Below are positions 23,801-31,350 of a DNA stretch of 64,000 bases, in pieces; position 1 is the stretch's first letter, and every line of letters starts with the position of its first letter. The stretch is from Corbicula japonica. Taxonomy: Eukaryota > Mollusca > Bivalvia > Venerida > Cyrenidae. The stretch lies in the NCBI GenBank assembly GCA_038501625.1, contig JAZAYU010000079.1, positions 1,178,001 to 1,242,000 on the forward strand, in the 5' to 3' direction. Under the pieces are notes generated by a model, which saw only the letters and a program-made list of their open reading frames with translations, made no database searches and was not told the origin of the DNA. The translations under genes and the position numbers were made by a program.

Positions 23801-25921
23801 CTGTCCATAAACAGGCTTGATCAAACCGAGCTTGCAATTGTTTCATATTTTTTGGGTTCGATGGCTTTCAAAGTTCCCTTTTCATGTATTTCAAATATCA
23901 CGAAAGATAACAGCACTGGCGGAATGTATGGGAAGACATTTTACAGTCGCCATATAGCACAAACAACGCTACATGATATTAAAATACATGGGAAAGGAAC
24001 TCTGAAAGTCATAGAACCCGACAAACATAAAATATTGCAAGATTGGTTAGATTGAGCCTGTTCCTGAGCAGTAATGGACTGTTTGAATTGTTCTTATACC
24101 AAGTTTGAATCCCCTTGGACACACTACTTGAATAACACTTTCCATCAGTAGTGTTATCAGTTATATTGAGTTGCTAAACCGCTAGGCGTCGTGAACATCG
24201 GTATGCATTTCCATTACTGCTCATGAGCAGGCTCAATCAAACAGAGCCTGGTAATATTTTGATATTTGTCGTGTTCGGTTGCTTTCAAATTTGCTTTTTT
24301 TATTATCTTTCATATTCTTGTTTTGTTTTACTTTTGACGTTTTTTAGAGAAACAAGTACGCACGCTTTTTGTTCTCTTAGTGTAAGACTGGTAAAAATAA
24401 TTACTGTATACTGGTCTAAGTATTAAGGTGTGCTCACTCTTGGCCAATTGGGTGTCAATTTGGAATTAGTTTTAGTCCGAGGACAGACTCGGTCAAACCA
24501 AGTCATGTTATATTGTCTTATTAGTCGTGTGCGGTACGTTATAAAGTTTTCTCTGTGCATATTTTATCTTTTTGAGCCAGAACCAGTTATTTGCCGGCCG
24601 AAAGTGCTTACAGATCAATAACTTTAAATTTAAACAGTAGAATCTGTAACATACATAACTGTGTCAAATTGATTGAAAGTTGCATGGAACACCACTGAAC
24701 AAAATTTACTGCGTCAACTTTTAATAATTCTTTTTTGTTGTATACATAGCGATGTATATTTAGAATTACTAACTTGTCCTTATTACCAGGCGGTGCTGAC
24801 GACACGAAGTGAAGGGATTCGCTCGGAGCTTCCCAGCCAGGAATCTGTAAATATAGCACCTGGACAGTCATCAGCAAGGGACTATAGTTCTACGCCGAAA
24901 CGTCAGCGGACCGAGCTTCTTGATAAACTTACAAGAGAGTAAGTGACCAATCGAACCGTCATTCCATATCACTATTTTGATAAGTGTTTAGATATCAATA
25001 TTCACCCTTTAAATATCTAAGTGGATGCCAAGCTTTTATCATGTACAGATATTAGAAAAATTACATGTTTAACAAGAATGTGTTTTAAACGAGCCTTCGC
25101 AACAGAAACTTCAGACTGAAGACAATTATTAAAAAGTTACTAAAGCCCATTGGTAACAGCAGCCGTTGGACTTGCGTCGTTTTTCTTAACGACAAGTTAC
25201 GCTTTAACAGCCGTACTTGCAAGTCAAATTCTTTGATTCCTGTTGTTTACATTATCTACATAATACCTACATAATGTTTTTTCTTTAGGCTGCTATCATT
25301 GAAGACTGACAGTGACGAGTTGAAAAATTTGGTTGTGGAAAGTGGTGCAGTTATGAAACAGTAAGTAATGTTCCCAACAGAAGTTCAAAATTTTTCGAAG
25401 AAATTATTTAAAGTTCATCGGGACATTGAAACTATGGTTTATAATTTTACCAAAGGTATTATTATCTTTTTTATAGAAAATAACTATAATTTTAATGGGC
25501 CAATGTTATTTAAACTCTAATGGTAGGCTTCGATATTGCAGCATCCAAATGATGTATTTTGGATCTCTGAAGACATGACAAGATTTTTTCAATAAATATG
25601 AATTATTACATAAGTGTACAATGATAAAATGTCAGAAACCATGGTGCGTCATAGAATACGTACGATGTTTATGAATAATTTGCGTTTAAACATTTGGATT
25701 TAACTATACGTTGAAGCGAATACTGGAATGTAAAAGTCTCTTACATATTAGCTTTCGGGTCGACTGTGATATTATTAACATATTCCAAATCACTTTGAAG
25801 AAACATTGTTGACCGATCTGGTTTTGTTGTTTTCTGTAGATTTCTGTCGGAGACTTCAAACCTCAAGATCGAGGGATCATTGGACAGTGACCAGAGGCGA
25901 ATCGGGCCGGATGACACTTGA
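1498..25921 (+). CDS. TBK1: TBK1/IKK-epsilon-like serine/threonine kinase, 5'-partial, 18 exons
   Basis: Exons I can join: 1498-1638, 3840-3969, 4800-4890, 5836-5926, 7823-7980, 8435-8545, 9202-9381, 11888-12093, 12620-12773, 13847-14108, 17791-17906, 18575-18691, 19452-19553, 20182-20278, 21035-21166, 24790-24938, 25289-25360, 25840-25921. All junctions are GT/AG and phases agree throughout, giving 2391 nt (796 aa plus TGA). Visible in order: AVKV with the VAIK lysine, HRDIKPGN catalytic loop, DFGAARE, the activation-loop serine before YGTEEYL, a ubiquitin-like domain, a long alpha-helical scaffold/dimerisation region, and a C-terminal helix like the adaptor-binding tail. Known family role: cytoplasmic kinase downstream of STING and RIG-I-type sensors that phosphorylates IRF factors and autophagy receptors. 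The glycine-rich loop exon is not in the 1497 bases before the first exon, so the gene starts upstream of the window. Family identity is secure. Molluscs may have a single TBK1/IKKe gene, so the choice of symbol is inference. Confidence 0.95.
2241..2248 (+). promoter_or_regulatory. TATA box inside the Harbinger relic
   Basis: TATATAAG, 73 bp before the small frame at 2321. Consistent with a core promoter of the element. Inference from sequence only. Confidence 0.5.
2321..2467 (+). CDS. 48-aa Gly/Arg-rich small protein of the Harbinger relic
   Basis: ATG at 2321, stop TGA at 2465-2467. The N-terminal half is basic and repetitive, starting [20 protein letters not shown]; the C-terminal half is acidic ([16 protein letters not shown]). 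It lies downstream of TATATAAG and upstream of AATAAA signals at about 2536 and 2548, so it has the outline of a short transcription unit. I recognise no domain. It may be a remnant of the element's second protein, or a chance product of purine-rich repeats. Confidence 0.35.
   Translation: MPRGGPMGGGRGGGRGGGKGKAGGRGKAKNRQPETPEEEQAPPSEALF
2615..2805 (-). pseudogene. PIF/Harbinger transposase, first-exon remnant
   Basis: Reads [20 protein letters not shown], an arginine-rich stretch, an in-frame TGA, then [20 protein letters not shown] and [10 protein letters not shown] before a GTAATT donor. The PWL..R...G.Y..L..EL.....FR pattern is the N-terminal signature of HARBI1-like transposases. One nonsense codon interrupts it, and no catalytic exons are present in the window. 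The frame stays open further upstream of the chosen ATG, so the true start is uncertain. Confidence 0.65.
3246..3839 (+). other. Kinase intron, no feature seen
   Basis: AT-rich intronic sequence between the Harbinger relic and the hinge exon. Nothing recognisable. Confidence 0.6.
3840..3969 (+). CDS. TBK1: TBK1-like exon: kinase hinge
   Basis: Acceptor TTTGTTAG, donor GTACGT, phase 0 to 1. It encodes [19 protein letters not shown] and then a [12 protein letters not shown] segment. LVMEYC is the hinge, and GSSLY matches the GSLY step of TBK1-family kinases. Confidence 0.92.
4533..4678. mobile_element. Foldback MITE copy 2
   Basis: Same inverted-repeat family as 1334-1482, with arms sharing GATAATAAAACTG and AAGCAT-TTGGCTGAAATG. 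The arms have more mismatches, so this copy is older. It lies in a kinase intron. Confidence 0.8.
4800..4890 (+). CDS. TBK1: TBK1-like exon: catalytic loop
   Basis: Acceptor GTTTTTCAG, donor GTATGG, phase 1 to 2. It encodes [20 protein letters not shown] and then IMRFIAEDG. The catalytic aspartate of HRD and the lysine and asparagine of DIKPGN are intact. Confidence 0.95.
5796..5828 (+). repeat. (TTA)n microsatellite at a splice acceptor
   Basis: About 11-12 TTA units ending 7 bp before the AG of the DFG exon. It takes the place of a normal polypyrimidine tract. Confidence 0.9.
5836..5926 (+). CDS. TBK1: TBK1-like exon: DFG and activation loop
   Basis: Acceptor ATTTCAACAG, donor GTATGC, phase 2 to 0. 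It encodes [18 protein letters not shown] and then [12 protein letters not shown]. The DFG motif binds metal. The serine before IYGTEEYL is at the position of the activating serine of TBK1. The acceptor is preceded directly by a (TTA)n tract. Confidence 0.95.
5927..7822 (+). other. Kinase intron, no feature seen
   Basis: 1.9 kb AT-rich intron. Short open frames occur on both strands without domains or splice context. Nothing I can support. Confidence 0.6.
7823..7980 (+). CDS. TBK1: TBK1-like exon: kinase C-lobe
   Basis: Acceptor TTCTTTAAG, donor GTGAGT, phase 0 to 2. It encodes [10 protein letters not shown], then [26 protein letters not shown] is the conserved helix-F aspartate motif. The segment matches the C-lobe of TBK1-type kinases. 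Confidence 0.93.
8435..8545 (+). CDS. TBK1: TBK1-like exon: end of kinase C-lobe
   Basis: Acceptor CATTGTAG, donor GTTAGT, phase 2 to 2. It encodes [10 protein letters not shown] and [15 protein letters not shown]. The KPSGAISG string is a characteristic TBK1/IKKe C-lobe signature. Confidence 0.93.
9202..9381 (+). CDS. TBK1: TBK1-like exon: kinase end and start of ubiquitin-like domain
   Basis: Acceptor ACATGCAG, donor GTAAGC, phase 2 to 2. It encodes [19 protein letters not shown], which ends the kinase domain, and then [20 protein letters not shown], the first strands of the ubiquitin-like domain. Confidence 0.92.
9724..11630. repeat. 37-bp minisatellite array in kinase intron
   Basis: About 50 head-to-tail units around AGCAAACAGGTAATATATGT and ATCATAGCCACGCAACA. 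The period is mostly 37 bp, with shorter variants (GCCATGCGCAAGC) and a longer variant with GTATGTATC. Units are nearly identical in the centre (10,000-11,500) and decay at both edges. Spurious short frames arise from the repeat. Confidence 0.95.
11888..12093 (+). CDS. TBK1: TBK1-like exon: ubiquitin-like domain
   Basis: Acceptor TGTTTGCAG, donor GTAAGT, phase 2 to 1. It encodes [29 protein letters not shown] and a final beta-strand region. This domain sits between the kinase and the helical scaffold in the family. It lies directly after the minisatellite-filled intron. Confidence 0.88.
12620..12773 (+). CDS. TBK1: TBK1-like exon: start of scaffold/dimerisation domain
   Basis: Acceptor ACTTTGTAG, donor GTATGT, phase 1 to 2. 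It encodes a proline-containing linker and then [20 protein letters not shown], the first scaffold helix. Sequence is diverged from vertebrates, but position and helical character match. Confidence 0.85.
12985..13225 (+). mobile_element. Penelope-like element 3' tail, + copy
   Basis: Contains GGTTGGTGCACCCTAGAACC, then the GACCGTTCC and GGCTGTGTTTTTCAGTGTGG segments found at the 3' end of the reverse-transcriptase elements elsewhere in the window. No coding part. Confidence 0.7.
13232..13440 (-). mobile_element. Penelope-like element 3' tail, inverted copy
   Basis: Begins GTGAAATAATGCATATAAAG and continues through the tail in reverse orientation (ACAATTAACGAGAAAACCCG). It abuts the + tail at 13225, so two tails meet end to end. 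Confidence 0.7.
13565..13800 (+). repeat. Dispersed repeat R1
   Basis: R1 consensus markers in order: AACTTTGAAAGCCAC, AAAATATTGCAGG, a short palindrome around TTTGATTAAGCCTGTTC, GCCCCGGGTTGA, and GGCCGCCACACGGC. No protein coding seen. Confidence 0.8.
13847..14108 (+). CDS. TBK1: TBK1-like exon: scaffold helices
   Basis: Acceptor TTTTTTTCAG, donor GTAAGT, phase 2 to 0. It starts [12 protein letters not shown] and ends SLHVFYDK, about 87 residues without proline breaks in the middle, as expected for long helices of the dimerisation domain. Confidence 0.85.
14160..14385 (+). mobile_element. Penelope-like element 3' tail
   Basis: Carries AAGAACCTGGTT, GGCTGCGTGGGGAGGCTGTG and a GATATGCAT end. 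A diverged, internally rearranged copy in a kinase intron. Confidence 0.6.
14420..14875 (+). repeat. R1, two head-to-tail copies
   Basis: GGCCGCCACAC occurs at about 14426 and 14713, each followed by GAACTTTGAAAG and the R1 body, a period near 287 bp. Shows R1 can be tandem. Confidence 0.75.
14945..17005 (+). pseudogene. Penelope-like reverse transcriptase fragment, split by an insertion
   Basis: The left piece (to 15014) encodes [18 protein letters not shown], the RT motif with PMGT. The right piece (from about 16507) resumes in the same element with YCFKRE and then [20 protein letters not shown] and [12 protein letters not shown]. The gap is exactly the tandem-core element 15015-16506. Several frameshifts, no complete catalytic domain. 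Inactive. Confidence 0.75.
15015..16506 (+). mobile_element. Tandem-core element P, copy 1 (166-bp units)
   Basis: 5' end GCTCACCTGAGC and subterminal 3' CTCAGGTGAGC (16469-16479) are inverted repeats. The 3' end is a hairpin AGGGCCATCATGGCCCT (16486-16502) followed by CTTG. TTTA flanks both sides (15011-15014, 16507-16510). The core is eight units of about 166 bp, each with GAAAAACTTTAAAAATCTTC and ATTGGCCCCGCCCCAGG. A TCGTGCGTCG-rich tract lies near the 5' end. Non-coding. It resembles the pearl or Helitron-related non-autonomous elements of bivalves; class unresolved. Confidence 0.85.
17010..17790 (+). other. Kinase intron, no feature seen
   Basis: Short CG-containing stretch near 17381-17450, otherwise nothing recognisable. 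Confidence 0.5.
17791..17906 (+). CDS. TBK1: TBK1-like exon: scaffold helix
   Basis: Acceptor ATTATTTCAG, donor GTAAAT, phase 0 to 2. It encodes [20 protein letters not shown] and then EQEWERFN. It follows a 3.7 kb repeat-filled intron and keeps the reading phase of the previous exon. Confidence 0.82.
18575..18691 (+). CDS. TBK1: TBK1-like exon: scaffold helix
   Basis: Acceptor TATCTTACAG, donor GTAAGC, phase 2 to 2. It encodes [20 protein letters not shown] and then [11 protein letters not shown]. This matches the part of TBK1 where helices turn back in the dimerisation domain. Confidence 0.82.
18887..19255 (+). repeat. 193-bp direct duplication in kinase intron
   Basis: Two head-to-tail copies starting TTGAATTATTAGATTTAGT at 18887 and 19080. 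Both contain TAATGGGCGCTGTAACCTAC. Only scattered substitutions separate them. Confidence 0.85.
19452..19553 (+). CDS. TBK1: TBK1-like exon: scaffold helix
   Basis: Acceptor TATATCACAG, donor GG/GTACGT, phase 2 to 2. It encodes [20 protein letters not shown] and then SLRELG. The donor is the first copy of a tandem repeat that continues into the intron. Confidence 0.82.
19551..19750 (+). repeat. 41-43 bp tandem repeat starting at a splice donor
   Basis: Five units of GGGGTACGT(A/G)AACATTA plus GTGGTTTTAGCTTTAGTT. The first unit begins at the donor of the exon ending 19553; later units at about 19594, 19633, 19675 and 19717 carry donor-like GGGTACGT or GGGTGCGT. Confidence 0.85.
20182..20278 (+). 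CDS. TBK1: TBK1-like exon: scaffold helix
   Basis: Phase 2 to 0. Acceptor ATGGTTACCAG; an earlier CAG at 20159 would lead to a stop, so the later one is chosen. Donor CAG/GTAATA. It encodes [20 protein letters not shown] and then [10 protein letters not shown], coiled-coil-like. Confidence 0.8.
20370..20880 (-). mobile_element. Penelope-like element 3' tail
   Basis: Reverse-orientation tail with ACCAGAGAGGAAAAGAGAGC, ATAACGAAAACGAGA, AGCACCGGGAGTTAAATC and CTTCATAAACTCCTACAG. Non-coding, in a kinase intron. Confidence 0.65.
21035..21166 (+). CDS. TBK1: TBK1-like exon: linker
   Basis: Phase 0 to 0. The acceptor is weak (TTATTAAAAG) and could shift by one codon. Donor GAG/GTAAGT. It encodes [20 protein letters not shown] and a polar K/T/S-rich linker toward the C-terminal adaptor-binding segment. 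Confidence 0.75.
21240..21718 (+). repeat. R1-family segment, left half split by element P
   Basis: Contains GCCGCCTAGCCCCGGGTTGA on the + strand, and further right sequence of the long R1 form that resumes after 23576. The two halves match the uninterrupted segment at about 34,500-34,870. Confidence 0.7.
21724..23575 (+). mobile_element. Tandem-core element P, copy 2 (145-bp units)
   Basis: Starts GCTCACATGAGC and has subterminal CTCAGGTGAGC, hairpin AGGGCCATCATGGCCCT and CTTG end, as in copy 1. TTTTA flanks both sides (21719-21723, 23576-23580). The core is unrelated to copy 1: about 12 units of roughly 145 bp with GTCATGAAACTTGGTCAGGA and TGGGTCCAAAAACTAGGTCA. A GTCCGTCGTCCGTC tract lies near the 5' end. 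Non-coding. Confidence 0.85.
23576..23885 (-). repeat. R1-family segment, right half
   Basis: Reverse-orientation R1: ATTTTGCCTTTGGCGTTG, then GCGCTAAACCCGGTGCTAGG, GGCAGTAATATGCATTTCC and GGCTTTCAAAGTTCCC. Confidence 0.75.
23935..24085 (+). repeat. R1 copy
   Basis: GAACTCTGAAAGTCATAGAA, AAAATATTGCAAGATTGG and GAGCCTGTTCCTGAGCAGTA in + orientation, immediately after a - copy. Confidence 0.7.
24150..24310 (-). repeat. R1 copy
   Basis: ATTGAGTTGCTAAACCGCTA, GCATTTCCATTACTGCTC and GCAGGCTCAATCAAACAGAG in reverse orientation. Confidence 0.7.
24790..24938 (+). CDS. TBK1: TBK1-like exon: linker before C-terminal helix
   Basis: Acceptor CTTATTACCAG, donor GA/GTAAGT, phase 0 to 2. It encodes a low-complexity polar region ending [13 protein letters not shown]. 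It follows a 3.6 kb intron filled by an inserted tandem-core element. Confidence 0.8.
25289..25360 (+). CDS. TBK1: TBK1-like exon: C-terminal helix
   Basis: Acceptor TTTCTTTAG, donor GTAAGT, phase 2 to 2. It encodes [20 protein letters not shown], resembling the last helices of TBK1 that bind adaptors such as TANK and NAP1. Confidence 0.82.
25840..25921 (+). CDS. TBK1: TBK1-like terminal exon
   Basis: Acceptor TTTTCTGTAG, phase 2. It encodes [20 protein letters not shown] and ends at TGA (25919-25921). The layout resembles the family C-terminus (FGSLTMDGG region). 3' UTR follows; a candidate poly(A) signal AATAAA lies at 26809. Confidence 0.85.
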
Positions 25922-27150
25922 CCGCGTCTGTATTGACTTCCGGAAAATCTGACCGCATCAGCCATCCTTTTCACATTGCCCCCCTCCATACCGAACCCTT
26001 GCTGGCACTTTCAAAAAAATATAAGCACATATTCAAGAAACTCAGTATCTTTTATCGTCGATAATAGGAAAAAGCGGAACTTCCTATGTATTTTAATTCA
26101 TGGTGTAATTGTTAGCCCATGTTATATAATAAGATTGTCCTACACCGCACGATAGGCCCAGATATCAATTTAAAAAGTGTACAGCTATGACCAAATACAT
26201 GTTGCGCTGGGAAACAACAGCCAGAAGATAATCTGAAACAGCTATATGAATAGCAAGTGGTTAACCAAGGATGGCTGACACGCGGCGGTTTCCAGATGTT
26301 ATTTTAGATGACCATTACACGAATACAAGATGAAACAGAGCGAACTGTATACACATAGTATTTAATACCGACTTGGTATAATACCGTGGTATGATACTGC
26401 TCTGTTTTAACGTTTTACATAGTTGCTCTCAGGGCATCTATATAAAGTTGTAAAGTTTTGCCTCTAGTTATGAGTTTATTATTGTCATGTTTTCCATATC
26501 ATACAGTATTGCAATCAAATTGACACACTGTACATATATTGTAAATCCAAGGAAGATAAAAAGTCCCTTTGACCCAGTTTTGAGTAGACATCACATTGAA
26601 TGTCTCCTACATGTTAAATATCATTCAAGTGCACTTAAGTTAGCGACTTATTACGACTGTTTCTTTAAAAAGTTGTGTAAGTGTGTTTATGCTCACGTAA
26701 ATGAAATACAATCTGACCGAATTTCTCAATAACAAGGTCATGTTGTTCAATTGATATGTGATTAGTTGGATAAGTTGAGTAATTATAACAATTGATATGA
26801 AAAAGGAAAATAAACAGTTGTATTATTTCAGTTTGAACTTTTGTAACTTATGTGTCAGCTATGTTTTAGTTAAGCTACTTTAGCTATATTTAAGTATTCA
26901 ACAAGCACGTAACTACGTTGCAAAAATAATTTATATAACACGTGCGCTTTTCTTTTTTTCATCAAATCAAATGTGTTCTTTAAATTACAATTCGTTTAGG
27001 CTTTCCTTTTAAATGTATTTTTGTTGATATTTTGAATCATTTGAAAAAGATATTCGAATTATTTGTAAAAAAACTGTAAAAGCCTTTCAAGTTGTATAGT
27101 TTTACTAAATTCTAATGTCCGCGATAGAATGCGTTTATTATTAAAAAAGA
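25922..27150. other. 3' flank of the kinase gene and intergenic DNA
   Basis: Likely 3' UTR at first. AATAAA occurs at 26809-26814. No further gene recognised. Confidence 0.5.
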
Positions 27151-27154
27151 ACGA

Positions 27155-27218
27155 AATGGGAACTTCGAAAGCCACGGAATAAAACGATAAAATGAAAATA
27201 TTGCAGGTCCTATGACTG
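27155..27218 (+). repeat. R1 fragment cut by the Tc1 element
   Basis: GAACTTCGAAAGCCACGGAA and AAAATATTGCAGG end at the Tc1 left terminus. The continuation of R1 is not found directly after the right terminus. Confidence 0.6.
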
Positions 27219-28846
27219 CACTGAGTACTTTTGAAAACGCACACCTTAAGTTTAATCAAATATCTCAAAAAACGATAAATGAATAACAGTCAAAATTACG
27301 GATCAGTACATTCAATATTTATTCATTTCATATGCAAAGTTTTATCAAAATCAGACAGCATTTCATTAGAATTCATTTGCTCAATATCATAGAGTCATAT
27401 TTCGAAAATCGCACAATTAATATCGTGTGTGGCCACCCTGAACATCAATCAAGCTTTGACATCTTCGACGCATGGACAGAACTTTTTCTGCAATGCATCT
27501 CTGTGGAATATTGTCCCACTCTTCAATCAACGCTTGTCGGAGCTGAGCCAAATTTTCCGGGGGGGGGGGTTAACACGTGCGTATACACGGCGTTTGAGCA
27601 TATCCCAAATGTATTCAATGGGTGACATGTCTGGTGATAAAGCTGGCCAGTCCAGTACATCTATACCGTTCTGTGCGATGAAGTTGCGAGTTACATTTGC
27701 TGTGTGAGCTCGAGCACCATCATGCTGCAGAATTCCACCTCCTCTAGGAAAGTGTCGGTTCAAAAATGGAATAGCAACTGGTCTCAAAACATTATTGATA
27801 TACACATTTGCAGTAACGTTTCTGTCAAAAATTAACAACGGTGTTCGTTGAAACTGGGTAACTCCTGCCCAAAAGTGGAGAGAACCCCCACCCCATCTGT
27901 TAAACTCAATCGTACAAGCATCAGTATACCGCTCGTTACGACGTCGCCAAACACGCTTCCGGCCATCCGCACGGCTCAGCTGAATGCGGGATTCGTCCGA
28001 AAACAGCACATGACCCCACTGCCTTCTTGTAAAGCGAATATGCGCACGTGCCCATCGAAGTCGATTTCGTCGATGCCTTGGAGTGAGTCGCTGTGCCTTG
28101 TGCGGTCTTCTTGCCTTCAGCCGGGCATTTCGAAGACGATTTCGGACAGTGTTAGGATGTATTCTGCGCCTAAAAAGAAACGTGCATCATTTAAAATTGG
28201 ACAAAAATGATTTCATTTTTTATCACATAAAAAATTGAATTCGTATGAAATTAACGCGTATGCCACTTACCCGTGAGTGCCTACTGTTCGTCTTGCGGAA
28301 GTTGCTGCTGGTAGGAACCGGTCACGTAGATGTGTAACCAACAAATACCGGTCCTGTCTGAGAGTTGTAACACGGGCCCTACCAGGTCGAACACGGTCGC
28401 GCACAGTTCCAGTCTGCTGGTAACGAGCCACAAGCTGGGAATTTGTTGAATGGTAGCATCCAAACCGTCTTGCTATGGCACTTTTGGAACTTCCGGCAAC
28501 AAACATTCCAATTGCCTGATTTCGGTCAACTTCACTTAGGCGTGCCATAATGATAAACGGATAGAATTAACTTTCGCTGTGTTTTTACTGTGTATTGGTT
28601 CATTGTGTTTCGATAAGCCGCTTTAATGCGCTCGAATAACCCGTGCATAAAATTGTCTCGTGCAATTCGGGAATTGTAAGGTTTCCTACATAGCACTAAG
28701 AAAGGACAATATTTGATTGATTGTTTTACCTCATATGCAAAGAAATGTTAGTAAATACCCCAATTTTTAAATATGGTTAAACTCTGTCAATTCTAGGTAT
28801 CAGAAATAATCATGGAAAACATGTGCGTTTTCAAATGTACTGAGTG
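27219..28846 (-). mobile_element. Tc1/mariner transposon
   Basis: 1628 bp. Left terminus CACTGAGTACTTTTGAAAAC, right terminus (reverse complement) CACTCAGTACATTTGAAAAC, 23 of 25 matching. TA follows on the right (27847-equivalent position 28847-28848); the left neighbour is TG, so one target base has mutated or the left end is imprecise. It carries the transposase described separately. Confidence 0.9.
27417..28548 (-). pseudogene. Tc1-type transposase, one intron, frameshifted near the C-terminus
   Basis: Exon 28271-28548 starts MARLSEVDRNQAIGMFVAGS with paired-type helix-turn-helix residues (KSAIARRFG). A GTAAGT/TTTTTAG intron (28170-28270) joins in phase to GRRIHPNTVRNRLRNARLKA. Catalytic triad: D in LFSDESR, D in LQHDGARAHTA, E in SPIEYIWD, 34 residues after the second D, a DD34E arrangement. 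An 11-G run on the + strand (27559-27569) shifts the frame after ARVNPPP; the true C-terminus (ENLAQLRQALIEEWDNIP) follows in another frame to TAA at 27417. Function when intact: cut-and-paste transposition at TA. Confidence 0.9.
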
Positions 28847-28969
28847 TATTATTTATTGCCTGTGGGTTTGTTACCTAACTTAATATTTCAATGTCATAAA
28901 CATCTGAAATAATGAATATAATAAAAACACATTCTTGACTTTCTCCTTACTATACATGTTCCGAGGTAA

Positions 28970-29180
28970 AAACGAAAAATATCCATCACATTTTATTGAG
29001 TCACCTGCTATAGACATACGGATCCTATTGTTTGGTGGCGTCGTCATGCCGCAACTTTAATATGGAACATTATGTTGCCTTAAACTTTGAAAGTACATGT
29101 TCTATTAACTTAATGATTGGAATATATCATCTGCATAAATAAAGCCATCTCTGTCAACAAGAAAGATAATTCTTGTTTCA
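28970..29180 (+). repeat. Tandem-repeat element, left part
   Basis: Units with CATCTGCATAAATAAAGCCA and AAGATAATTCTTGTTTCATT. The related units resume at 30545-30910 (ATGAACAACGCCATCAGCGA, TAACTCCTGTTTCACTATG), so a reverse-transcriptase element interrupts them. Confidence 0.6.
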
Positions 29181-30545
29181 TTACTGTCAAGACCTTATCC
29201 AGGCGCTCACATTTTTATTGGATAATATTTATTTGAGATTTGGTACCTCTATTTATAAACAAGTAATAGGCATTCCAATGGGTACTAATTGTGCACCCCT
29301 TGTTGCTGATCTGTTTTATACTGTAATGAAAGCGACTTTATGTTATCTCTTTCTACCGAACATCAAGATGATATTATTACAGCTTTTAATAACACCTCGA
29401 GGTACCTTGATGATTTATTTAATATAGATAATAACCATTTTCCATCACTTGTTAATGAGATTTATCCTAAAGAACTACAGCTTAATAAAGAGAACACTTC
29501 AGAAAAGCAAGCAAACTTTCTTGATCTAAATCTGTCAATTGAAAATGGTTACGTCACTACTAAAATATATGATAAAAGAGATGATTTAAATTTTAATATA
29601 GTAAATTTTTCGTTTTTAGACGGCGATGTTCCTCGTGCAACATCTTACGGAGTTCATATCTCACAGCTTGTTCGCTTTTCAAAAGCTTGCAACGATGTGA
29701 ATGATTTCAATGAACGTAATCTGTGCATTACAGAAAAACTTTTATAACAGGGTTATCGGTATCACAAATTAGGGAAAAACCTTTTGCAAGTTTTATCGCC
29801 GATACCCAGATCTAATTCATAAATACAAGGTATTTCACAGCCGGGTTTTTATGGAGATTTAATTTACAAACTTAAGAAGATAAAAGGCAATGTTAATTTC
29901 TCCCAGTTATTCGTAAAAACCTTCTGTAAATTTAAAAAGAAAGGTTACCAACATGATATTTTACAGCGCTCTGCAGGCCTGGTGATTAACCCATCTACAG
30001 TTGATCATTATGCTTACCTCTTTGGTTGCACGACGGTGGCAGGGGTTAAGAGTTTATGAAGGTTTATGGGGAAATCTGAAGGTTTATGGGGAAATCTTTT
30101 CTTTAAAGAACCTAGAAGCTCGATTCGTTTCTTTTATCCCTGTCATCGTGTTCTTGCTGATTTTACTCCAGGTGCTCTGGTCTCGGTAAGATCATTGAGT
30201 ACCTATCCTTTACAATGCATTGTTGAGCCGATGGGTGGGTTGGAGTTATTTCACCAAGACAACTTGTACTTGTTTTGTGATACGAGAACCTGTTGGGGCA
30301 AGTGTAAGGTTGGTGCACCCTAGAACCTGGTTTAAACCCCCAGTGGCAATTTGTTTTGCCACTGACCGTTCCAAGGCGGTATCCCCAAAGGTTCTCTTTT
30401 TCGTTAGTTGTTTGTGGCGTCCTATTTGAATTGACATACTTATAACAAACATGCTCTCGCTCTCTTCCTCTCTTCTTTTTCGCTGCGTGGGGAGGCTGTG
30501 TTTTGTGAGTGTGGCGATTCCTGATATGAATATATTCATTTTTCT
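29181..30545 (+). pseudogene. Penelope-like reverse transcriptase, broken copy with 3' tail
   Basis: Encodes [20 protein letters not shown] (RT motif with PMGT), a frame change near 29310, then SRYLDDLFNID with the YLDD catalytic box, [12 protein letters not shown] and [15 protein letters not shown], ending at an early stop near 29747. More pieces (QRSAGLVINPSTVDHYAYL) follow, then the non-coding tail with GTGCACCCTAGAACCTGG and GGCTGTGTTTTGTGAGTGTG, ending GATTCCTGATATG. The YLDD and PMGTNCAP motifs fit the Penelope-like class. No GIY-YIG domain was seen. Inactive. Confidence 0.75.
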
Positions 30546-30910
30546 TTCAAATGACTTTTATATGGAACTTCATATTGCCTATTACTTGAAATGTGCTTGT
30601 CCTTTTAACTTAAATTTTTTTTATTATCTGTGAAAAATGCCATCGGTGACATCAAGAATGGTAACTCCTGTTTCACTATGTTTTCAGTCATGCCCCTTAA
30701 AATGACTGTACTTATGGTACTTAATGTTGCGTATGTCTTTGCAATTACCTGTCTTTTTCACTGAAGACTTTGAACATATCATCGGCATGAACAACGCCAT
30801 CAGCGAAAACAAGAATGATAACTCCTGTTTCACTATGTTTTGAGTTATGCCCCTTTCAAATGCAACTTAAACACGAAACGTAGTGTTGCCTTTAACTTAA
30901 AAAGTACTTT
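30546..30910 (+). repeat. Tandem-repeat element, right part
   Basis: Two diverged units of about 165 bp sharing AACTCCTGTTTCACTATGTT and ATGCCCCTT. Non-coding. Confidence 0.65.
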
Positions 30911-31084
30911 TTATGAAGAAAGAATGGTTGTTAAAGGAAGATGTTGTCAAGAAAAATACATGTGTCGAGAGAAAAAGAATAAGACACCGAGCAGAAAATA
31001 AAGAAAGAGAGGAGGGGAGAAGAGAGAGTTTATTAGAACCAGTAAACGACAAATAAACACATGGCAAACGTGTTCATCGCCAAG

Positions 31085-31350
31085 AACTTAATTAGATGAA
31101 ATAGAAACTTTGAAAGACACCGGACACGACAAAATAGTGCAGGTTCAGTTTTATTGAGCCTGTTCCTGTGCAGAAATGGAAATGCATAATACTGTTAAAG
31201 TCGCCTAGTCTGGGTTGAGCGCATCTCAATATTATCAAAAATATAAATATATATAATAATTATTATATTAACAGTATTAAAATTGGCCCCTTTCAAGAAC
31301 TGATTGAATGTACGCGGTTACGTTTAACAACCGCCACACAGCGCAAATAA
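31085..31350 (+). repeat. R1 copy
   Basis: GAAACTTTGAAAGACACCGG, TTATTGAGCCTGTTCCTG, GTCGCCTAGTCTGGGTTGAG and CCGCCACACAGCGCAAATAA in order. Confidence 0.75.
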
